Notes: generated by a model not told the origin, from the letters alone. DNA of 64,000 bases from DTYU01 sp040757355 (GCA_040757355.1 JBFLWY010000010.1:1-64000), one strand, 5' to 3'; positions 55,006 through 63,807 are shown, counted from the first letter of the stretch. Numbers and translations: made by a program.

Positions 55006-55532
55006 GCGGCGAACTTGTCTTTGATCATGTCGCCCGGGAAGTCAATTACGCGGTTCTGGATGAAATAGAAAACGTCCCCGATACGCTTGGTCCGCACCAG
55101 GTCCCTGATGATGTCTACCTCCTGGTTGTAACGGTAGTTTTCGGCGACCAGAATGGGTATGTTGTACTTCTGCGCCAAAGTGCGGGCCTCCCGTGCCTGG
55201 TTCAGGCTAGGGGCGAGGGGTTTTTCGCAGATTATGCCTTTTCGCTTGCCGGCGAGACTTGCCGCGACGGCCTCCGTGACTTCGAAGTTTTGCGGTATCG
55301 GGACGATGATGTCAATGACGTCAAGGTCGTCACGTTTGAGCATTTCCCGAAAATCTGTGTAGACGCTTCCCTGGTCGAGTTGCAGGCGGTTCGCCCAGTC
55401 GCGGGCTTTAAATTCGTCCACGTCGCACAAAGCTACAATCTCATATTTGTCTGCCAACTGCTGGTATGCCGGGTAGTGGAGGCGCTCAAACGCCATCCCC
55501 GTCCCGATAATACCCATTTTAAGTTTGTGCAT
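54948..55532 (-). pseudogene. Gfo/Idh/MocA-family dehydrogenase, truncated
   Basis: The first ~177 residues are a normal NAD(P)-binding Rossmann domain (MGIIGTGMAFERLHYPAYQQ) with ICEKPLAPSLNQA and AENYRYNQEVDIIRDLV. The family is about 340 residues, but here similarity ends near 55010. The frame then runs on through the glutamate synthase fragment, out of that fragment's frame, to a stop at 54948. It is therefore a 3'-truncated gene fused to foreign sequence. GGTAGG precedes the start. Confidence 0.8.
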
Positions 55533-55830
55533 CCTGCCTACCTCCGGTTCTTGTTGATACGGTTAGTATGTGCGGGGAAGATGAGGATATGCTGAAGTTA
55601 GCGCGGGTGGGAAGCGGCCTGCACGCTGAAAACGGCCGCAATCGCATTTCTCGCTTTTTCAGCTTCCGGCACCCTATCAACCTGGCGCGCCGTTGCCGAA
55701 TAGTCAGAAACATATTAACGGTGGTATTGAATCGCTGGGCCAGGCTGAAAAAGCTGTCTCCAGGACGAATCGTATATAACGTACCGCCGGGACAAGGAGG
55801 AATTTGGCGTAAATCCGCTCGGTTTGGCAT
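55519..55830 (-). pseudogene. LysM-domain protein, probably truncated or frameshifted
   Basis: Begins with CPGGTLYTIRPGDSFFSLAQ and RFNTTVN, a typical spore-coat-like LysM repeat. After VNMFLTI the sequence turns basic and low-complexity, where LysM proteins normally continue NPGV-type sequence. A frameshift inside the domain is likely. The end overlaps the Gfo/Idh start by 14 nt. Confidence 0.55.
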
Positions 55831-55993
55831 TTTTCACCCTCCTTCTGGTAGGTTGTAACATTATACGTCCTGGAAAAGTTTTTCGTTCCCGGTAAAAGAA
55901 TGGATTTGTCGGGAATTTGAAAATATACTAATCGTAGGGAGAACTTGAGTGATTCTTTTAACGGGCAAGAGCCTGAAAGGCAGGTGAAGCATT

Positions 55994-56395
55994 ATGATGG
56001 AGTTCGAGGCCGCTATCGGTCATGCACAGAAAGGTTTTCTAGTGTTCAACATTTCTCCGGATAAAATAATCGTAAAACGCGTGCGGATAGAGATGCAGTG
56101 CGGGCCGTCCCCCCGTTGGCGTAAGTGCGTTGAAGAACTTCTAACGCGGGAGGTCACTACGTTTGAAGAAAAGGGTCGAATTTATGCGTTCATAGATAAA
56201 ATGGGAACGTATCTTAAGGATTCCAGGAAACGATATCTTGACAAGCCCCCCGGGTTGGGAAAAACATGCTGGTGCTTTGTCCTGTGGGCGATAAAGGAAG
56301 TGTATTACGCAAGCGGGGAAGATGCTTACCCGTCCTGGTGGGAAGATGCCTGCGATTCAATTCATGATCTTGCCGGCCATGTTTTTGCTTACTGA
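55994..56395 (+). CDS. Hypothetical protein
   Basis: 133-residue protein beginning MMEFEAAIGHAQKGFLVFNI with several aromatic and cysteine residues (KTCWCFVLWAIKEVYYASGE). AGGCAGGTG precedes the start. The composition looks like a real soluble protein. I recognise no family. It is isolated between the decayed region and nifU-like. Confidence 0.55.
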   Translation: MMEFEAAIGHAQKGFLVFNISPDKIIVKRVRIEMQCGPSPRWRKCVEELLTREVTTFEEKGRIYAFIDKMGTYLKDSRKRYLDKPPGLGKTCWCFVLWAIKEVYYASGEDAYPSWWEDACDSIHDLAGHVFAY

Positions 56396-56415
56396 CGGCA
56401 ATCGTTTATTACGGA

Positions 56416-56447
56416 GATGGCGAGAGCGTCGGGGCGTTCTCGCCATC
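56416..56447. terminator. Bidirectional hairpin between convergent genes
   Basis: GATGGCGAGA-GC / GC-TTCTCGCCATC, stem of about 12 bp, between the end of the gene at 55994 and the end of the NifU-like gene. It has no strong T-run on either side. Confidence 0.5.
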
Positions 56448-56451
56448 AATG

Positions 56452-56670
56452 CTAAACAGCCACCACTTCTTTGACTTCGGGAACGGTCTGCTTCAGTGTG
56501 CGCTCGATCCCCTGCTTCAAGGTCATCGTCGCCATTGGGCAGCCGCCGCAGGCACCCTTCAACCGGACCTTCACCACTCCGTCCTCCACCGCAACGAGTT
56601 CGACGTCCCCTCCGTCGCGTTGAAGGTAGGGCCGGATGCGGTCAAGGGCGGCCTCGATTTTCTCCTTCAT
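56452..56670 (-). CDS. NifU C-terminal-domain protein (Fe-S scaffold type)
   Basis: 72-residue protein consisting only of the NifU C-terminal domain: RPYLQRDGGDVELVAVEDGV and the metal-binding CGGC in KGACGGCPMATMTLK. Such stand-alone Nfu proteins carry or transfer Fe-S clusters. GGGGGTT lies before the start. Confidence 0.93.
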   Translation of the reverse strand: MKEKIEAALDRIRPYLQRDGGDVELVAVEDGVVKVRLKGACGGCPMATMTLKQGIERTLKQTVPEVKEVVAV

Positions 56671-56848
56671 GTGCTGTAAACCCCCTTAAAAGTATTAGGT
56701 CTATGTATGTCCTTAGCCTTTGGCGCCGTCAGGCGCATTATGCGCGTAAATTCTGATACTTATTCCACCCCGTTCCAATCTTTGTGAACCATTCCCGGAA
56801 TTGAAGCCGGTACAACAGAGGCAAGTTCGCTGACAGGTGTCACCCCCT

Positions 56849-57313
56849 TTAAGAGTCTGCGGATTCTTCACTGTTTACCGGAGACTTTTTGCCCAGTAAT
56901 TTGTTGAGGGCCTTGTTTGCCGCCTGGTCGGCCAGGCGGTTTTCCTCCCGGGGGACGTGGACAACCTTTATTATCAGTTCCGGATGGTCCTGTAGATACT
57001 TTCTGACCCTTGCCGCGATGGCTTTCAGCTCAGGGTCCCGGATCCTGAATTCCCCGTTGAACTGCTTGACGATAAGCTCCGAGTCGGACCGGACGACCGC
57101 TTCAAGCTTCCCCTGGCGCCGTGCAAAATAACCGAGCGCCTTTATCGCTCCCTCCAGGGCGGACCATTCGGCCACGTTGTTTGTGGCTACGCCGAGGCTT
57201 TTGCTCTTGGTCAGAAGCACCTCGCCCGATGCGTCCTGCAAAACCATTGCCGCTGCCGCCGGACCGGGGTTACCGCGACTGGCGCCGTCGACGTTCACAA
57301 AATAGCGCGTCAC
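56849..57313 (-). CDS. rnhA: Ribonuclease HI family protein
   Basis: Degrades RNA in RNA-DNA hybrids. The 154-residue protein has the acidic catalytic residues in YFVNVDGASRGNPGPAAAAM, NNVAEWSALEGAI, VRSDSELIVKQ and EENRLADQAANKA. GTG 57313 is chosen because GAGGTGG lies 8 nt upstream, immediately after the YlqH-like stop. It is in a run with ylqH- and ylqG-like genes. Confidence 0.93.
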   Translation of the reverse strand: MTRYFVNVDGASRGNPGPAAAAMVLQDASGEVLLTKSKSLGVATNNVAEWSALEGAIKALGYFARRQGKLEAVVRSDSELIVKQFNGEFRIRDPELKAIAARVRKYLQDHPELIIKVVHVPREENRLADQAANKALNKLLGKKSPVNSEESADS

Positions 57314-57326
57314 TCCAAAGGCCACC

Positions 57327-57599
57327 TCAGCCGCCCGCTGTCTTTCGCTCGAGACTGTAAACCCAGGCAATTATCTCGGCCACTGCATGGTAGAGCGCGG
57401 GAGGGATTTCCCTGCCCAGGCCTAGTCCGGAAAGGGTGAAGGCCAGCTCCGGGTTGCGGTAAACCGGGACGCCGTGCTCCTTGGCCAAGTTTTCGATCAT
57501 CTCTGCAAGTCTGCCCCGGCCCGCGGCCACCACGCGCGGGGCAGCGTCTTTTTCGGGCTCGTAGACCAGAGCGGCTGCGGCTTTCGGTTTCTCGTCCAC
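57327..57599 (-). CDS. FlhB C-terminal-domain homologue (YlqH-like)
   Basis: 90-residue protein equal to the cytoplasmic C-terminal domain of the flagellar export protein FlhB: AAALVYEPEKDAAPRVVAAG, LAKEHGVPVYRNPELAFTL and IPPALYHAVAEIIAWVYSLE. The NPTH autocleavage motif is absent. It lies directly after the YlqG-like gene, as in Bacillus. GGGGGC precedes the start. Confidence 0.92.
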   Translation of the reverse strand: MDEKPKAAAALVYEPEKDAAPRVVAAGRGRLAEMIENLAKEHGVPVYRNPELAFTLSGLGLGREIPPALYHAVAEIIAWVYSLERKTAGG

Positions 57600-57613
57600 G
57601 GCTTCAGCCCCCT

Positions 57614-58564
57614 TTAAACAATGGCATCCAGGGCGCGGTATCCGGCTGCCCCGGCAGGTTCGATAATGTCGAAGACGGTCTTTGCGGGACAGGCTACCAC
57701 CGCCACGTTGTTGATCTGGTACCCGATGGCGGCCAGCTTCTGCTGCAATGCGTCGGCCATTTCCGTCGCGGGTGTCAGGAACCTTTCGTCCGCCAATGCA
57801 ATTCTCAGCGAATAGCCGGCGGTGCTTTCCTCAAATAGGCAAACCCAGGTTTCGCCCAAAACCGGCGTGGTCACCTGCACAACGAGCCCCGCCGGGAGTT
57901 CCCGCGCCTCGCCCGCGCCGTTCCTGTGAACCATGTAGATCTCGCCGAAGGATTCCGGCCCGACGAGCATGAGAAATCTTAAAACGTATTGCAAGGGGTC
58001 AAGCGTCTGGGCCCGGTTGAGCGCTTCCTGGCCTTCCGGGAAGGCTTCGTTTCGCCGCATCAGGTAATCTGCCGCCCGGCGGACCTTTTCTGCGTCTTCC
58101 CGGAGATCAAGCGTTTCAAGGTAAAGCCTTACCGCCCAAAAAGACTCCCGCTCCGCTTCGGGCAGCGCCCTCCCCTCTGCCAGAAAACGCATGATCGCGC
58201 GCCGGTCGAGCGGCAGTCCCCTCCTCAGCATTTCTTTCAAAAGCTGCACGGTGTCTTTGTCAGCGGGAAGTTCTAAAAGCCGGGCGAGGTCCTCGGGGGA
58301 AAGGTCGGCTGTTATTTCCGGGCTGAGCCGCCTGAGGTGCAGGGTCTGTTCCCGTATTTCTTCGATCATCGCCCAGAAAACTGCCGGTGAGCCCGGCAGT
58401 TCCCCGCGGGCGTTGAAAGTCTGTCCAGCGATTCTAACTACTGCTTCAGGGCCGGTGAGGGCCAGTAATTCCACCAGGACCATCTGGCCGGGTCTGAGGT
58501 GCCACGGGAGCCGCCAGGCCATCCCCGGGTGGAGCGACACGCGGTCAACGACGGAGATTCCCAT
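57614..58564 (-). CDS. YlqG-like protein (FliK-related hook-length-control fold)
   Basis: 316-residue protein in the position of Bacillus ylqG, before ylqH. The N-terminal half contains HLRPGQMVLVELLALTGPEA and a helical region. The C-terminal half (ELPAGLVVQVTTPVLGETWV, DALQQKLAAIGYQINNVAVV) resembles the FliK C-terminal domain. Role unknown; in Bacillus it is dispensable for flagella as far as I know. Confidence 0.75.
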   Translation of the reverse strand: MGISVVDRVSLHPGMAWRLPWHLRPGQMVLVELLALTGPEAVVRIAGQTFNARGELPGSPAVFWAMIEEIREQTLHLRRLSPEITADLSPEDLARLLELPADKDTVQLLKEMLRRGLPLDRRAIMRFLAEGRALPEAERESFWAVRLYLETLDLREDAEKVRRAADYLMRRNEAFPEGQEALNRAQTLDPLQYVLRFLMLVGPESFGEIYMVHRNGAGEARELPAGLVVQVTTPVLGETWVCLFEESTAGYSLRIALADERFLTPATEMADALQQKLAAIGYQINNVAVVACPAKTVFDIIEPAGAAGYRALDAIV

Positions 58565-58652
58565 TAACTAACCCCCCTGTCAAATCACACCCGGTTTTTA
58601 ACATTGTACCACGCCGGCTGCAGGAGGCAAAGCTTGAAAGTGTTTAACACGC

Positions 58653-58682
58653 TTGACAAAACGTGGTTTTTCCGGGGACAAT
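58653..58682 (+). promoter_or_regulatory. Probable promoter of the gene at 58720
   Basis: TTGACA (58653-58658), 18-bp spacer, GACAAT (58677-58682), about 38 nt before the start codon. It lies in the divergent gap between this gene and the YlqG-like gene. Confidence 0.55.
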
Positions 58683-58719
58683 GAAACTGTAGTCTGACTA
58701 TCTCAGTCGGGGTGACCGG

Positions 58720-59559
58720 ATGAGCCTTTCCATGGGCTGGTTTTCCACCGGGCGCGACAAGGCCGCCCGCGAATTGCTGGAACTTGTTGTCAAGGGTATT
58801 TCAGCCGGCGAGTTACCGCTTGAAATAGCCTTTGTTTTCTGCAACCGCGAGCAGGGTGAGGATCCGGAAAGCGACGCCTTCATCCGGCAGGTGAGGGGCT
58901 ACAACCTGCCTCTTGTGAGTTTTTCGTCCGCACGGTTCGACCCGGAGCTGCGCCGGCGGGGGCTGGCCGGCGATGCGGGCGCGCTCGAACAGTGGCGCAC
59001 CGCTTATCATGCCGAGGTACTCAAACTGCTCGGTTCTTACCGGGTCGTATTCTCTTTCCTCGCCGGGTACATGCTGATTGTCAGCGCCGGGATGTGCACG
59101 CGCCACGCGATGTTGAACCTGCATCCCGCTATTCCCGGGGGGCCTAAGGGTACCTGGCAGGAGGTTGTCTGGCAGCTTATCGAGCAGCGGGCGAAGGAGG
59201 CGGGGGCAATGATCCACCTGGTCACCCCCGAGCTTGACGCCGGCCCGCCCGTCGCGTACTGTCGTTTTTCGCTTTCTTCGCCAGGTTTTCAGCCCTTGTG
59301 GGCGGAAATGGAGCAAAAGCTGCAGCGTAAGTCCCTCGCCCGGATCAAGGCTGAAGAAGGCGAGCAGAACAGCCTGTTTCAGGCCATCCGCCGCGCGGAG
59401 TTCGCCCGGGAACTGCCGCTGATTTGGCTCACCCTGCACAAGCTGGCCCACGGAATCGTCCAGGTTAAAGACGGTGCGGTCTTGGTGGCCGGCGAACCTG
59501 CCCCGGGTCTTGATATCAGCGCGGAGGTAGACCGGCTGTTTTTAGAGGCTGGAGCTTAG
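58720..59559 (+). CDS. Formyltransferase-fold protein (PurN/Fmt superfamily)
   Basis: 279-residue protein of the formyltransferase N-terminal fold. The core has MSLSMGWFSTGRDKAARELL, the FVFCNREQGEDPES strand-loop region, and LNLHPAIPGGPKGTWQEVVW with the family HP-xP-GG. The Asn-His-Asp catalytic set is partly visible (N, H and the later TPELDAGPPV). It lacks the Fmt C-terminal domain and is longer than PurN. Substrate unknown. Confidence 0.8.
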   Translation: MSLSMGWFSTGRDKAARELLELVVKGISAGELPLEIAFVFCNREQGEDPESDAFIRQVRGYNLPLVSFSSARFDPELRRRGLAGDAGALEQWRTAYHAEVLKLLGSYRVVFSFLAGYMLIVSAGMCTRHAMLNLHPAIPGGPKGTWQEVVWQLIEQRAKEAGAMIHLVTPELDAGPPVAYCRFSLSSPGFQPLWAEMEQKLQRKSLARIKAEEGEQNSLFQAIRRAEFARELPLIWLTLHKLAHGIVQVKDGAVLVAGEPAPGLDISAEVDRLFLEAGA

Positions 59560-59625
59560 AAGTTGCAGGTTTTCCCAACGTCGAACGTTGAACGTTGAAC
59601 GTATGATCTAAAAGGTGGTTTGGGG

Positions 59626-60612
59626 ATGTCCTTTCTGGTTGCTTTTGATCTGGAAGGCCCGCTTTCACCCCAGGATAACGCTTACGAGGTAATGGGGTGC
59701 GTGCCCCGCGGTTACGAGCTGTTCGAGCGTTTGAGCCGCTACGACGATATCCTGACGCTGCGCGGGCGGGAGGACTACGAGCCCGGTGACACGCTGATGC
59801 TCCTGGTGCCTTTTTTGCTGGCAAACGGTCTCTCCGAAGCCGACGTACGGAACATTTCGGCGCGGGCAGCGCTGGTTCCGGGTGCCGCTGAGACGGTCCA
59901 GGCGCTGCACGGGCGGGGCCTGCCGGTGGTCATCATATCTACGAGCTACTGCGTACACGCGCACAGCATTGCAGACCGCATCGGCGTTCCCCATGACCGG
60001 GTGGCCTGCACCCGCCTGCCGATAGAGGATATCCGCACTCGCATCACCCATGAGGACATGGAGCTTATCCTTGCGGTGCAGGAACGCCTGCTGTCGATTA
60101 CCCTTTCAGCGGAGGAAGAAATAAACCGTATTTGCGATAGTTTTTTCTGGTCCGAATTGCCCGGCCGCCCTCTGGGACGTCTCATAGAGCAGGTCAAGGT
60201 GGTCGGCGGTGCCCGCAAAACCGCGGCTCTTTCCATGTTTTTAGACCGGTTCGGGGTTGAAACCGGTATGGCGGTAGCTGTGGGCGACAGTATAACGGAT
60301 TTTAAGATGCTGACGGCGGTCGAGCAGGCGGGAGGCCTGGCGATCGTGTTTAACGGCAATGAATACGCCCTTCCTTACGGGACCTGCGGGGTCGCTGCTG
60401 CTGACCTGCGGGCGATCCTTCCGGTAGTTGAGGTATTTATTGAAAGCGGACTTCCGGCGGCCAGGAGTCTGGTCGAAGAACTGGCGTCAAGGCCGGTTCC
60501 GGAAGAAGGGCCTGTGTACCACTGGCTTCCCGGCGCAGATACCGACAAAGTGCTCCCCACGCATAAGAAGTTCCGCAAGCTCTTGCGCGGCCAGGCCGCC
60601 AAACTTGGTTGA
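59626..60612 (+). CDS. HAD-superfamily phosphatase (EhaR / SerB-like)
   Basis: 328-residue HAD hydrolase. Motif I is FDLEGPLSPQD (Asp9 nucleophile), motif II VVIISTSYCVHAH, motif III lysine in GGARKTAALS, motif IV AVGDSITDFKML. The layout recalls phosphoserine-phosphatase-like proteins annotated EhaR in methanogens. ATG 59626 is 8 nt behind AAAGGTGG; a TTG at 59620 lies too close. It probably forms an operon with the flanking formyltransferase and PfkB genes. Confidence 0.82.
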   Translation: MSFLVAFDLEGPLSPQDNAYEVMGCVPRGYELFERLSRYDDILTLRGREDYEPGDTLMLLVPFLLANGLSEADVRNISARAALVPGAAETVQALHGRGLPVVIISTSYCVHAHSIADRIGVPHDRVACTRLPIEDIRTRITHEDMELILAVQERLLSITLSAEEEINRICDSFFWSELPGRPLGRLIEQVKVVGGARKTAALSMFLDRFGVETGMAVAVGDSITDFKMLTAVEQAGGLAIVFNGNEYALPYGTCGVAAADLRAILPVVEVFIESGLPAARSLVEELASRPVPEEGPVYHWLPGADTDKVLPTHKKFRKLLRGQAAKLG

Positions 60613-60649
60613 GGGGGGTTGATGAGGGATGAAGGATGAGGGATGAACG

Positions 60650-61585
60650 GTGGTTTTGGGTTGCGGCGCGCTTAACGTGGATTACCTCTTTGCGGCGGAC
60701 TCCCTGGTGACGGACGGCGAGACCTTCTGCGAGCCGATTGGGCGGCAGCCCGGCGGCTCTGCAGCCAACACCGTCTTCGCCCTCGCTAAACTGGGGTTGC
60801 CTTCCCGGTTCGCGGGGGCGGTCGGTAGCGACGAGGACGGCGGACTGGTGCTCGAGTCCTTGGCGTCCGCCGGTATAGATGCGGCCGGGGTGGTGACCCG
60901 CGACGGCCATGGCACCGGCCGGGTTTTATGCTTCGTAGACAAGAAGGGGCACCGGGCGCTTTACGTCTCCCCCGGCGCCAACCTGACGGTAACGGCGATC
61001 GAACTGCAAAGCGGGATCACTCCCGGCGTTTTTTGGGTCCACTGCTCCTCTTTCGCCGGCGACGCTCCTTTTGCCGCCCAACAGAGCTTCGTTGCGGGAT
61101 TGGCACCGGAAATCCGCCTGAGCCTGGCACCGGGCGCGCTGTACGCGGCACGCGGTTTTGCCGCGCTGCGCCCGCTGTTAGCGCGCTGCACGGTGCTATT
61201 CCTGACCGGCCCGGAGCTTCGGACGCTTACCGGCGAGACGGAGTTGGCCGCCGGTACCCGGATGCTGTTCGGCGCAGGGGTGGAAACCGTAGCGGTCACC
61301 CTGGGTGGGGAAGGGAGCATTGTAGTTACGCCTTCTGACCAGTTCCACCTGCCCGTGCTTCCTGTAAACGTGGTGGATACCACTGGGGCCGGCGACGCCT
61401 TCGCGGCCGGTTTCATTTTCGGTTGTTTACATAACTGGTCGCCGGTTGATACACAGCGTTTCGCGAACGTGGTGGCCTCCTTTTCCGTAGAAAGCTGGGG
61501 TGCCCGCGCGGGGCTTCCTTCGCTGTCGGAGGCAAAAGAGCGCTACGAAAAGGCTTACGCCGCTCTACTGCCCCCGGTCTGTTAG
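60650..61585 (+). CDS. PfkB-family carbohydrate kinase
   Basis: 311-residue ribokinase-fold sugar or nucleoside kinase. It shows GRQPGGSAANTVFALAKLG near residue 31 and the C-terminal signature VVDTTGAGDAFAAGFIFG with the catalytic aspartate. It starts at GTG 60650. Substrate not predictable. It lies 37 nt after the HAD gene, in the same direction. Confidence 0.9.
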   Translation: MVLGCGALNVDYLFAADSLVTDGETFCEPIGRQPGGSAANTVFALAKLGLPSRFAGAVGSDEDGGLVLESLASAGIDAAGVVTRDGHGTGRVLCFVDKKGHRALYVSPGANLTVTAIELQSGITPGVFWVHCSSFAGDAPFAAQQSFVAGLAPEIRLSLAPGALYAARGFAALRPLLARCTVLFLTGPELRTLTGETELAAGTRMLFGAGVETVAVTLGGEGSIVVTPSDQFHLPVLPVNVVDTTGAGDAFAAGFIFGCLHNWSPVDTQRFANVVASFSVESWGARAGLPSLSEAKERYEKAYAALLPPVC

Positions 61586-61663
61586 GATTAACCCCAACAA
61601 TCCGCCGGGACGTGCAGCACTCGTCCTCCCCAACGCAGCCTCCAATTCCGAATTCCGGTCCCA

Positions 61664-62818
61664 TCACTCACCTGTAGACTGAGAGTCGCCGGGCAACTCC
61701 CTTACGCTTGCGCTGACCTGAATACTCATCAGGCTGCTCCTGATCTTGCTTATTCTGGCGCTGATGTCTTTCCGGGAGTTCTCCAGCATCGTTATGGCCC
61801 TTGGGAACCGCCCTTCAAGCTCCTCCTGCAGCCAGTTTACCTGTTCCTCAATGCTCTGGATGCTGAGCATGACCTTGTCGAGGTCGATGTTTTGCGACGT
61901 CTTAAGGACCGTTTGAAAGACAAGCAGCAGGTAGGGGATAAACATGCTGTACCCGATGAGCACCACGTTCTGCTGAAAGACTTCGGCCTGAACGCCGGAA
62001 CACAAATCGTAGACCGCGTCCGGCACGGCCACGATGCCGAAGCTCACCGTCAGGTTCGGATCAATGTACTTCTTAATTTCCTTTGCCTTGGTTAAGACCT
62101 CCCGCTCGATCCGCTCCTTCAGCTTCTGCTGCCCGCCGGGGTCCCCGCAGGCCGCGAACTGCTCAAGGAGGCTGGTCGCCGGCCACTTGCTGTCGATCGG
62201 AAGGATCATGTTGTTCGGCAGGCGCAGCCCGAACTCAACGGACTTGTTGCCCACCCGGAAGTCGCGTACCTGCCACTCGGGAGGGAGCTTCGCGAAGACG
62301 GCCTCGAGGATGTTTTCGCCCGCCGCCCCTTTCGTCTTGGTACCTGCGATTATGGCCTCCAGCCGCCGGATGGAATCGGCTGTCCGCTGCTCAAGCTCCT
62401 GCCGCGCCTTGGTGTGCGTCTGCAGCTCTGTGAGACCCTCTTTAGCCCGGGAAAGCTCGGTCTGGATTTTTGCCGCAGTCTCCAGCAGGGTGCTGGCGGT
62501 TACACCGGTCTGGGCCAGGGAGGTTGCGACGTTCTGCAGGCTCCGGCCGACCGCCTGCTGGTTCTGCTCGACTGTAGAGACCCGCTCCGCCAGCGACCGC
62601 AGTTCCAAGTGCACCCCGCCGACCGTTTGCGGCAGAGCCTCCAGATGCGCAAGCTTCTCCGCCAGAACGGAAGTCTGCACCTGATTGGCGTTCACCGTCT
62701 GGGTCAGGTTCTGTAAAACTGCCGAGAGATCCGGGCCGCCGGTTTTCCGGTAGAGCAAAACCACAAAGATGAGTAACAGAACCAGAGTAACAGCGAGTAA
62801 GCCGATCAAAGTTTCCAT
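61664..62818 (-). CDS. rmuC: DNA recombination protein RmuC
   Basis: RmuC limits inversions at short inverted repeats. The 384-residue protein has an N-terminal membrane anchor (ETLIGLLAVTLVLLLIFVVL), a long coiled coil (about 40-150) and the RmuC nuclease-like domain: GAAGENILEAVFAKLPPEWQ, FGLRLPNNMILPIDSKWPAT, GIVAVPDAVYD. ATG 62818 follows AGGAGGT. Notably, this window is rich in inverted repeats, the substrates RmuC is thought to act on. Confidence 0.92.
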   Translation of the reverse strand: METLIGLLAVTLVLLLIFVVLLYRKTGGPDLSAVLQNLTQTVNANQVQTSVLAEKLAHLEALPQTVGGVHLELRSLAERVSTVEQNQQAVGRSLQNVATSLAQTGVTASTLLETAAKIQTELSRAKEGLTELQTHTKARQELEQRTADSIRRLEAIIAGTKTKGAAGENILEAVFAKLPPEWQVRDFRVGNKSVEFGLRLPNNMILPIDSKWPATSLLEQFAACGDPGGQQKLKERIEREVLTKAKEIKKYIDPNLTVSFGIVAVPDAVYDLCSGVQAEVFQQNVVLIGYSMFIPYLLLVFQTVLKTSQNIDLDKVMLSIQSIEEQVNWLQEELEGRFPRAITMLENSRKDISARISKIRSSLMSIQVSASVRELPGDSQSTGE

Positions 62819-62877
62819 AAAAAACCTCCTGTGAAGGTTATGGCGGACCACGGCTCGATTTGAACCGCCTGGCGTGC

Positions 62878-62912
62878 AGTAAAAAGGCCGCTGTTTACCG
62901 GACCGAGCGGCC
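62878..62912 (-). terminator. Intrinsic terminator after the phosphodiesterase gene
   Basis: On the minus strand GGCCGCT (62912-62906) pairs with AGCGGCC (62892-62886), 13-nt loop, then TTTTTACT. It lies between the phosphodiesterase (stop at 63020) and rmuC, 108 nt into the gap. Confidence 0.8.
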
Positions 62913-63019
62913 GTGCCGGGGTCAGGTCCTGAAGGAAGCTCTTGCCAACCGGTGCGGTTGCGCAGGTTTGGACATCTTTAAAACCTGACTCGGCCCGTCT
63001 ATCGCGTGCCGGTGTTTGT

Positions 63020-63568
63020 CTACTTCGCCCCGGGCCGGCCCGCCCACTCCTGGAAGACAACACTTGAATTGAAATCCACTAGGCGTGCCGTAACCGCGTC
63101 CGGCTTAAGGTCCAGCACGCCGAAACTCGGGCCGTAGCCCTTTTTGTCCCGCTCCTTCAGGTGGCCGGGATTGACCCAGAGGACGCCTCCTTCCCACCGG
63201 ATTTCCGGTATGTGCGTGTGGCCGAATGCCACGATATCCACCGCTCCAGCCGCCGCCAGTTCTTCCGGTTTCGGATCCGCCGGCAGGTCGTTCTTGTGCG
63301 CCTCGCGGGTATGAGTGAAGAGTACCCGGCTGCCCTCAATCTCCTTCAGGATACGGTTGGTGATTGCCGGATCCCGGTAGTGTTCGCAGTACACCCCCGG
63401 CACCTGAACTATCTCTCCGTTCCAGACCTCCCGCAGCGCCGCCACGTCTTCGCACTCGTCGCCCAAATGGGCTATTATGTCAACCTGCCACTCTTTTTTC
63501 AGCTTCCGGCCCGCTTCCCGCAAAATTTCCAGTTCCCCGTGCGTGTCGCTGACCAGCCCCAAACGCAT
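63020..63568 (-). CDS. YfcE/MJ0936-family metallophosphoesterase
   Basis: 182-residue calcineurin-type phosphodiesterase. Metal-binding motifs read LGLVSDTHGE, HLGDECED, GVYCEHYRD (in place of GN-CD), LFTHTREAH and VAFGHTHIPE. This set defines YfcE-type enzymes. The altered second motif (CEH for GNCD) is a departure. ATG 63568 lies behind AGGAGGTG; an upstream extension lacks a ribosome-binding site. Confidence 0.9.
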   Translation of the reverse strand: MRLGLVSDTHGELEILREAGRKLKKEWQVDIIAHLGDECEDVAALREVWNGEIVQVPGVYCEHYRDPAITNRILKEIEGSRVLFTHTREAHKNDLPADPKPEELAAAGAVDIVAFGHTHIPEIRWEGGVLWVNPGHLKERDKKGYGPSFGVLDLKPDAVTARLVDFNSSVVFQEWAGRPGAK

Positions 63569-63807
63569 TCCAAGCACCTCCTGCTCAAAGTAAAAAGTTG
63601 TATAATCTGACCGGTAATTGCCCTTAAACCACAAACAACCCTGCCAACGGCTTCCCGGAATTGCCAATTTCCAGCATCTAACTTCCAAGAACAGCCCCCA
63701 GGTTCCTTGCATTGCTCTGTTTTCTTGGCGAATTCGGGTTTTGCATCACTCTTAAACGATCATCATATCGGACCACCTGCGCGGATTAAATAATTGAATT
63801 ATGTTTC

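Noticed and set aside
55568..55858. Plus-strand gene opposite the LysM remnant
   Set aside because: No ribosome-binding site, basic low-complexity sequence, antisense to the LysM similarity.
62843..62915. tRNA or selenocysteine tRNA on the minus strand before rmuC
   Set aside because: GGTTCAAATC...GTCCGCCA resembles a tRNA 3' end, but the T-stem is mismatched, no matching 5' acceptor strand exists, and an intrinsic terminator lies inside the interval.
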